The notes beneath the pieces are model-generated. The model made no database searches, was not told where the DNA came from, and was given only the letters and a program-made list of their open reading frames with translations. From Clitopilus passeckerianus (Eukaryota > Basidiomycota > Agaricomycetes > Agaricales > Entolomataceae), in contig CALYLX010000140.1 of the NCBI GenBank assembly GCA_944990035.1, positions 310,001 through 374,000 of the forward strand: a DNA stretch of 64,000 nucleotides, read 5' to 3'. A program made the position numbers and the translations under genes. Each line of letters opens with the position of its first letter. Positions within the stretch are counted from its first letter, which is position 1. Positions 60,738 through 64,000 of the stretch are shown piece by piece.

Positions 60738-62403
60738 ATGCCTGCTATAACGACTGAGAATGCACAAAGCGAGTCGCAGCATGATCACAGACTTCGACGC
60801 GACGAAAGACCCGCTTTTCGCCATTAGCAAGGTAAGGTTATGGATACGAATAAACAAATCTGGCGCTTATTTTCTATCCTTCTCTTCAGCGACTCAATCC
60901 ACGAAATTTCGCAATGCCTCGAAGACAAGACACAATACAGAGAGTTACTAAAGCTTCGTGGCACAAGAGCCCAAGAAATGTTGGATAGATTGCAAACGGT
61001 AGGAGAAAGCATCCAGCTCAAACCACGGTTTCGATTCTTACCTGGCATTGGCAGATTCTAGACAACGCTACCTCTGGCTCCTTAATATGGAGGCAGGTAG
61101 TAGTGGCTATTCAGAGACTTTCACGGAGGACTGGCCTTTTCCCAGCTTTCTATGGCCTTCGGAACGTTCGTCTTCTCAACAGAGATGCAGTCTCGGGAGG
61201 AAATTATGGAGAGGTATATCAAGGCGAATACAACGGGGATGTAGTCTGCTTGAAGAAGATCAAGGTTTATCAGACCTCTGATCGTCAGAAGATAATGAAG
61301 GTGAGCTTGTCACGACCAGTTTCGACTCAGGGACTCACCCACACTCTAGTTCTACGCTAACGAGGCGGTTCTATGGGGTCAACTCTCGCATCAGAATATC
61401 GTTCCATTCTATGGCCTTTGTGAGATGGATTCTAGCCCATGCCTAGTATCTGCATGGGCGGCGAACGGCAATGTTATGCAGTACCTAGAACGGAATCCTG
61501 ACGCGGATCGCCTTGCATTGGTAAGTTCAAGTTTCAGATATAGCTAGCACGTCGTTTTCTTACCGACGTTTCGGAAGATTTCAGACATCACTTCTGGCCT
61601 AGCATATCTGCACAAGCGAGATATAGTTCATGGCGACCTCAAAGGGGTAAGAATTAGCCAGTTCAATTCGTCAATAATCTCATCTCAAAGCATATCCACT
61701 CAGGCAAATGTTCTCGTTAACCGACTGGGATGCGCTTGTCTGGCCGATTTTGGGCTATCATCAATATATGACTTGAAAATCTTAGACTGGTCAACTCAAT
61801 CAACCATCGCATCGATCGGCGGCACCTACGATGGCAGGCTCCAGAACTGCTGTCGAATTGGGTCCATGGAAGAATACCAAATCAACCGATATCTATGCAT
61901 GGGGTTGTACTTGCTAGGTGAGCTACATATCATTATCTAGGGGTCAACACCTCATCTTATTCGTGAAGATATTCACAGGCAAAGTAGCACACGCGGATGT
62001 CCCTCATTTCGCAGTCTCCTTGAAGAAGATGCAAGGCCAGTTACCAGTCAAACGACCTGAGCCAACACCAGACGCCTGGGTAAAAGTGGGATTAACGGAT
62101 GGATTCTGGGATTTGCTACTACACTGCTGGACGCAGAACCCTGACGATCGACCCTCAATAGACCGAGTACAAGCTCGGGTCGAGGGGAGGGGACGGAACA
62201 GTGACGCTTCGCCACCAGTAGAGGTTGAGAGACATACCTTAAAGTTGAAGAATCTGGGAAGCGGCAGTCAGCGCTGGGTGAATACCGGTGTCGGCAACTT
62301 CGGCCCGAAGATCCAGAGCCACGTCCTTTTTTTGTTTGCCCTAATCGAGGGATCAGCCCAGTCAATAAATGAACCCTACCACCTACGAGTCCATTTCGGT
62401 TGA
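60738..62403 (+). pseudogene. TKL-type protein kinase, copy 2, probably decaying
   Basis: This is the paralogue of kinase 1. It starts MPAITTENAQSESQHDHRLR and, after a T4 run at 60815-60818 where one base seems missing, keeps the exon structure of copy 1. The N-terminal module ISQCLEDKTQYRELLKLRGT, GEVYQGEYNGDVVCLKKIKV, FYANEAVLWGQLSHQNIVPF, VHGDLKGANVLVNRLG and CLADFGLSSIYD are all conserved. The activation segment is damaged. A base is missing at about 61826 and another near 61850-61862, and the exon then ends TGC TAG before GTGAGC, where copy 1 has TGT TAC GAG. That is an in-frame stop from a three-base loss. Downstream exons (DGFWDLLLHCWTQNPDDRPS) persist. Indel error alone does not explain the stop, so I favour a pseudogene or truncated kinase. 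Confidence 0.65.
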
Positions 62404-63464
62404 ACGACCTACTCTGTAAGGCAAATCCCTATACATACCTATTTAATCAACCGCACATGACTGATGCGATCGACGATTCTGATTGGTTCTGCCTCTGAAT
62501 TAATTACTGTAATTAATTTCTTCCTCCTCCGCAAGCCATCTATAGTCAGAGTGCCCACCATGGTGATGCTCGATGTGGTTGCGGCCCGGCACATGCTTAC
62601 TCGTTTAGACATGCGTATGCAAACCGCGATGTATTTCACTTACTCATATTACTATTATTGAACCGTAGCATATGGTTCGGTTGTTATACGAAATCACAGT
62701 CATTATATACGGAATATCGATATATAAAGAAGTTTTAGGTGATATCTACGAAGAGGCACAGCTGAACGTTTCGACACGGAGAAACGTCACCTGGCTCAAA
62801 ACTTTGACATAGGCTGACACATTTCTGGTTAGTGCCCTCCTGTAGACACTTGTTGGAATTACAGACAATAATCCACCGTTTCTAAGTGTACTTATATATC
62901 AGCGGCAGGATGGCTGAACAAGCCGAAGACTTATGGCTTGGGAAAGGAGCTCCAGTAGTGCCGATATTCAGTTATCTCTCATACCTTCAAAGTCTCCCAT
63001 TTACATGCGTTTCCGTATTAATTTCTAAGCCTGAAGTAACGATTCGTATCCGCGGAACGCACTGAACATTGAACATGGCTGTAATAAAGAATATTCAAAT
63101 TGTTGCCGAGGCAATGAACGTACCGTGAAATCAACGGCCGTTAGGAAACGTATTAGTACTCTAGTGCCAGTATCTCATGTATGTAACTGAAATGCTCTGA
63201 GTCTTGCACTTATGTGATTTCACGTTGATATCCTGGTTTGTACAGCATGATGTACATCATAAGATGTTCGGGATGGTCCAACAGCTATTGCCAGAACCAA
63301 CCTGCAAAAACTTTCGACAGGAGATTACTAGAGATTAGAGCCTGAGGTTCCTTACACTACACGCTCAATCCATCTCTCCTTCGGATTACCCACAAGGTCC
63401 GCATGCATGAACAGATTATTTACAGAATTCCCGTAGAAGCGCCACAGAAAACCTCCTCATATCC
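62404..63464. other. Spacer before the right-edge SDR
   Basis: AT-rich DNA without recognisable genes. It contains a TATATA-like stretch at about 62707-62726 that is not next to any start codon. Confidence 0.4.
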
Positions 63465-64000
63465 TCACAAGAACGCAGGGACCTTCCCACCCCCATTCAA
63501 CCTCACCGTCTCCCCATTCACATACCCACACTCAAACACCCACCTCACCGTCTTCCCAAACTCAGACGGGTACCCAAACCGTTCAGGATGCAACAACCCA
63601 CGTCTATAAATCGCCTTATAAACGGCTTCAGGCATCTGTCCCGTCATCGGCGTGGTGAACGGTCCAGGTGCGATGGACACTACGCGGATCTGGTGGCGGG
63701 CTAGGTCGCGCGCCATGGGGAGTGTTAGGGAGCGGATGGCGCCTTTGGAGAGGGCATATGCGGATTGGGTGGGTTGGCCGTCGAACTGGGAATTGGGAAG
63801 TTGAGTTAGGAGAAATAAGATAGGAAAGTGCGTGAAGAGAGAATTGAACTCACGGCTGCTTCACTTGCGACCATCACGATCACGCCTCGCTCTTTGTCTG
63901 GTGTATCTTCCGGCTCGACTTTGGCCAGCTGCTCGGCGACGTGGGTGGACAGGTGGAATGTACCGGCGACGTTTACTTTGAGGATTTTGTCGAATACTTC
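63465..64000 (-). CDS. HSD10-like short-chain dehydrogenase (partial, runs off the right edge)
   Basis: The 3' part of an SDR most like 3-hydroxyacyl-CoA dehydrogenase type 2 (HSD17B10). Its mitochondrial role in isoleucine and fatty-acid metabolism is family knowledge. Reading inwards from 64000: EVFDKILKVNVAGTFHLSTH, KERGVIVMVASEAA, an intron, QPTQSAYAFSKGAIRSLTLP (YxxxK), RHQIRVVSIAPGPFTTPMTG, HPERFGYPSEFGKTVRWVF and a terminal GGGKVPAFL with stop at 63465. The active-site Ser and the YxxxK motif are present. The cofactor-binding N-terminus lies outside the window. Confidence 0.88.

Noticed and set aside
38797..62403. A biosynthetic gene cluster
   Set aside because: No backbone synthase, terpene cyclase or P450 is present; the block is a set of tandem duplicates and unrelated genes.
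1..64000. CRISPR array, bacterial operons, prophage or retroelement
   Set aside because: Genes are spliced and eukaryotic; I saw no regular short repeats with spacers, no reverse transcriptase or transposase motifs, and no long terminal repeats.

Overview
The window is nuclear DNA of a filamentous fungus, almost certainly a basidiomycete of the Agaricomycetes. Genes carry many GT-AG introns of about 45-60 nt, many with CTAAC or CTGAC-like branch sites. The family set fits: HGH1, MKT1, an LDB19-type arrestin, a DH-PH-FYVE RhoGEF, an Ist2-like anoctamin, TKL-type kinases and class-C beta-lactamase-like secreted hydrolases. Three tRNA-Lys genes carry introns. I cannot name the species from sequence alone.

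Layout. 0-12.3 kb: HGH1 (+), a secreted M28 leucine aminopeptidase (-), tRNA-Lys CUU (-), a small zinc-finger protein (-) and MKT1 (-). 12.2-18.7 kb is gene-poor and holds a second tRNA-Lys CUU. 18.7-38.2 kb is dense: a conserved disordered protein (+), an arrestin (-), the GPI-anchor de-N-acetylase GPI12/PIG-L (+), a sorbose-reductase-like SDR (-), tRNA-Lys UUU (+), an orphan gene (-), a RhoGEF (+), a large disordered protein with two SUMO-interaction-like motifs (-), and ribosomal protein eL37 (+). 38.8-62.4 kb is rich in tandem paralogues: two seven-helix membrane proteins, an anoctamin, two secreted beta-lactamase-like hydrolases in a duplicated unit of about 4 kb, and two TKL kinases flanking a GH76 glycoside hydrolase. 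An HSD10-like SDR enters at the right edge.

Themes. Several products act at membranes or in secretion: GPI-anchor synthesis, arrestin trafficking, FYVE/RhoGEF signalling and ER-plasma-membrane lipid scrambling or tethering. Others are extracellular enzymes (aminopeptidase, hydrolases, GH76). This looks like ordinary housekeeping DNA next to an expanding accessory block. I see no metabolite cluster, intact transposon, virus or CRISPR array.

The most striking signal is technical or evolutionary. From about 22 kb to 62 kb, conserved genes are repeatedly broken by single-base deficits, mostly in short homopolymers, and every one I examined is resolved by one extra base. This looks more like uncorrected long-read indels than independent pseudogenisation. 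The broken genes should therefore be read as probably functional until resequenced. Kinase 2 is the exception, because it also has an in-frame stop.
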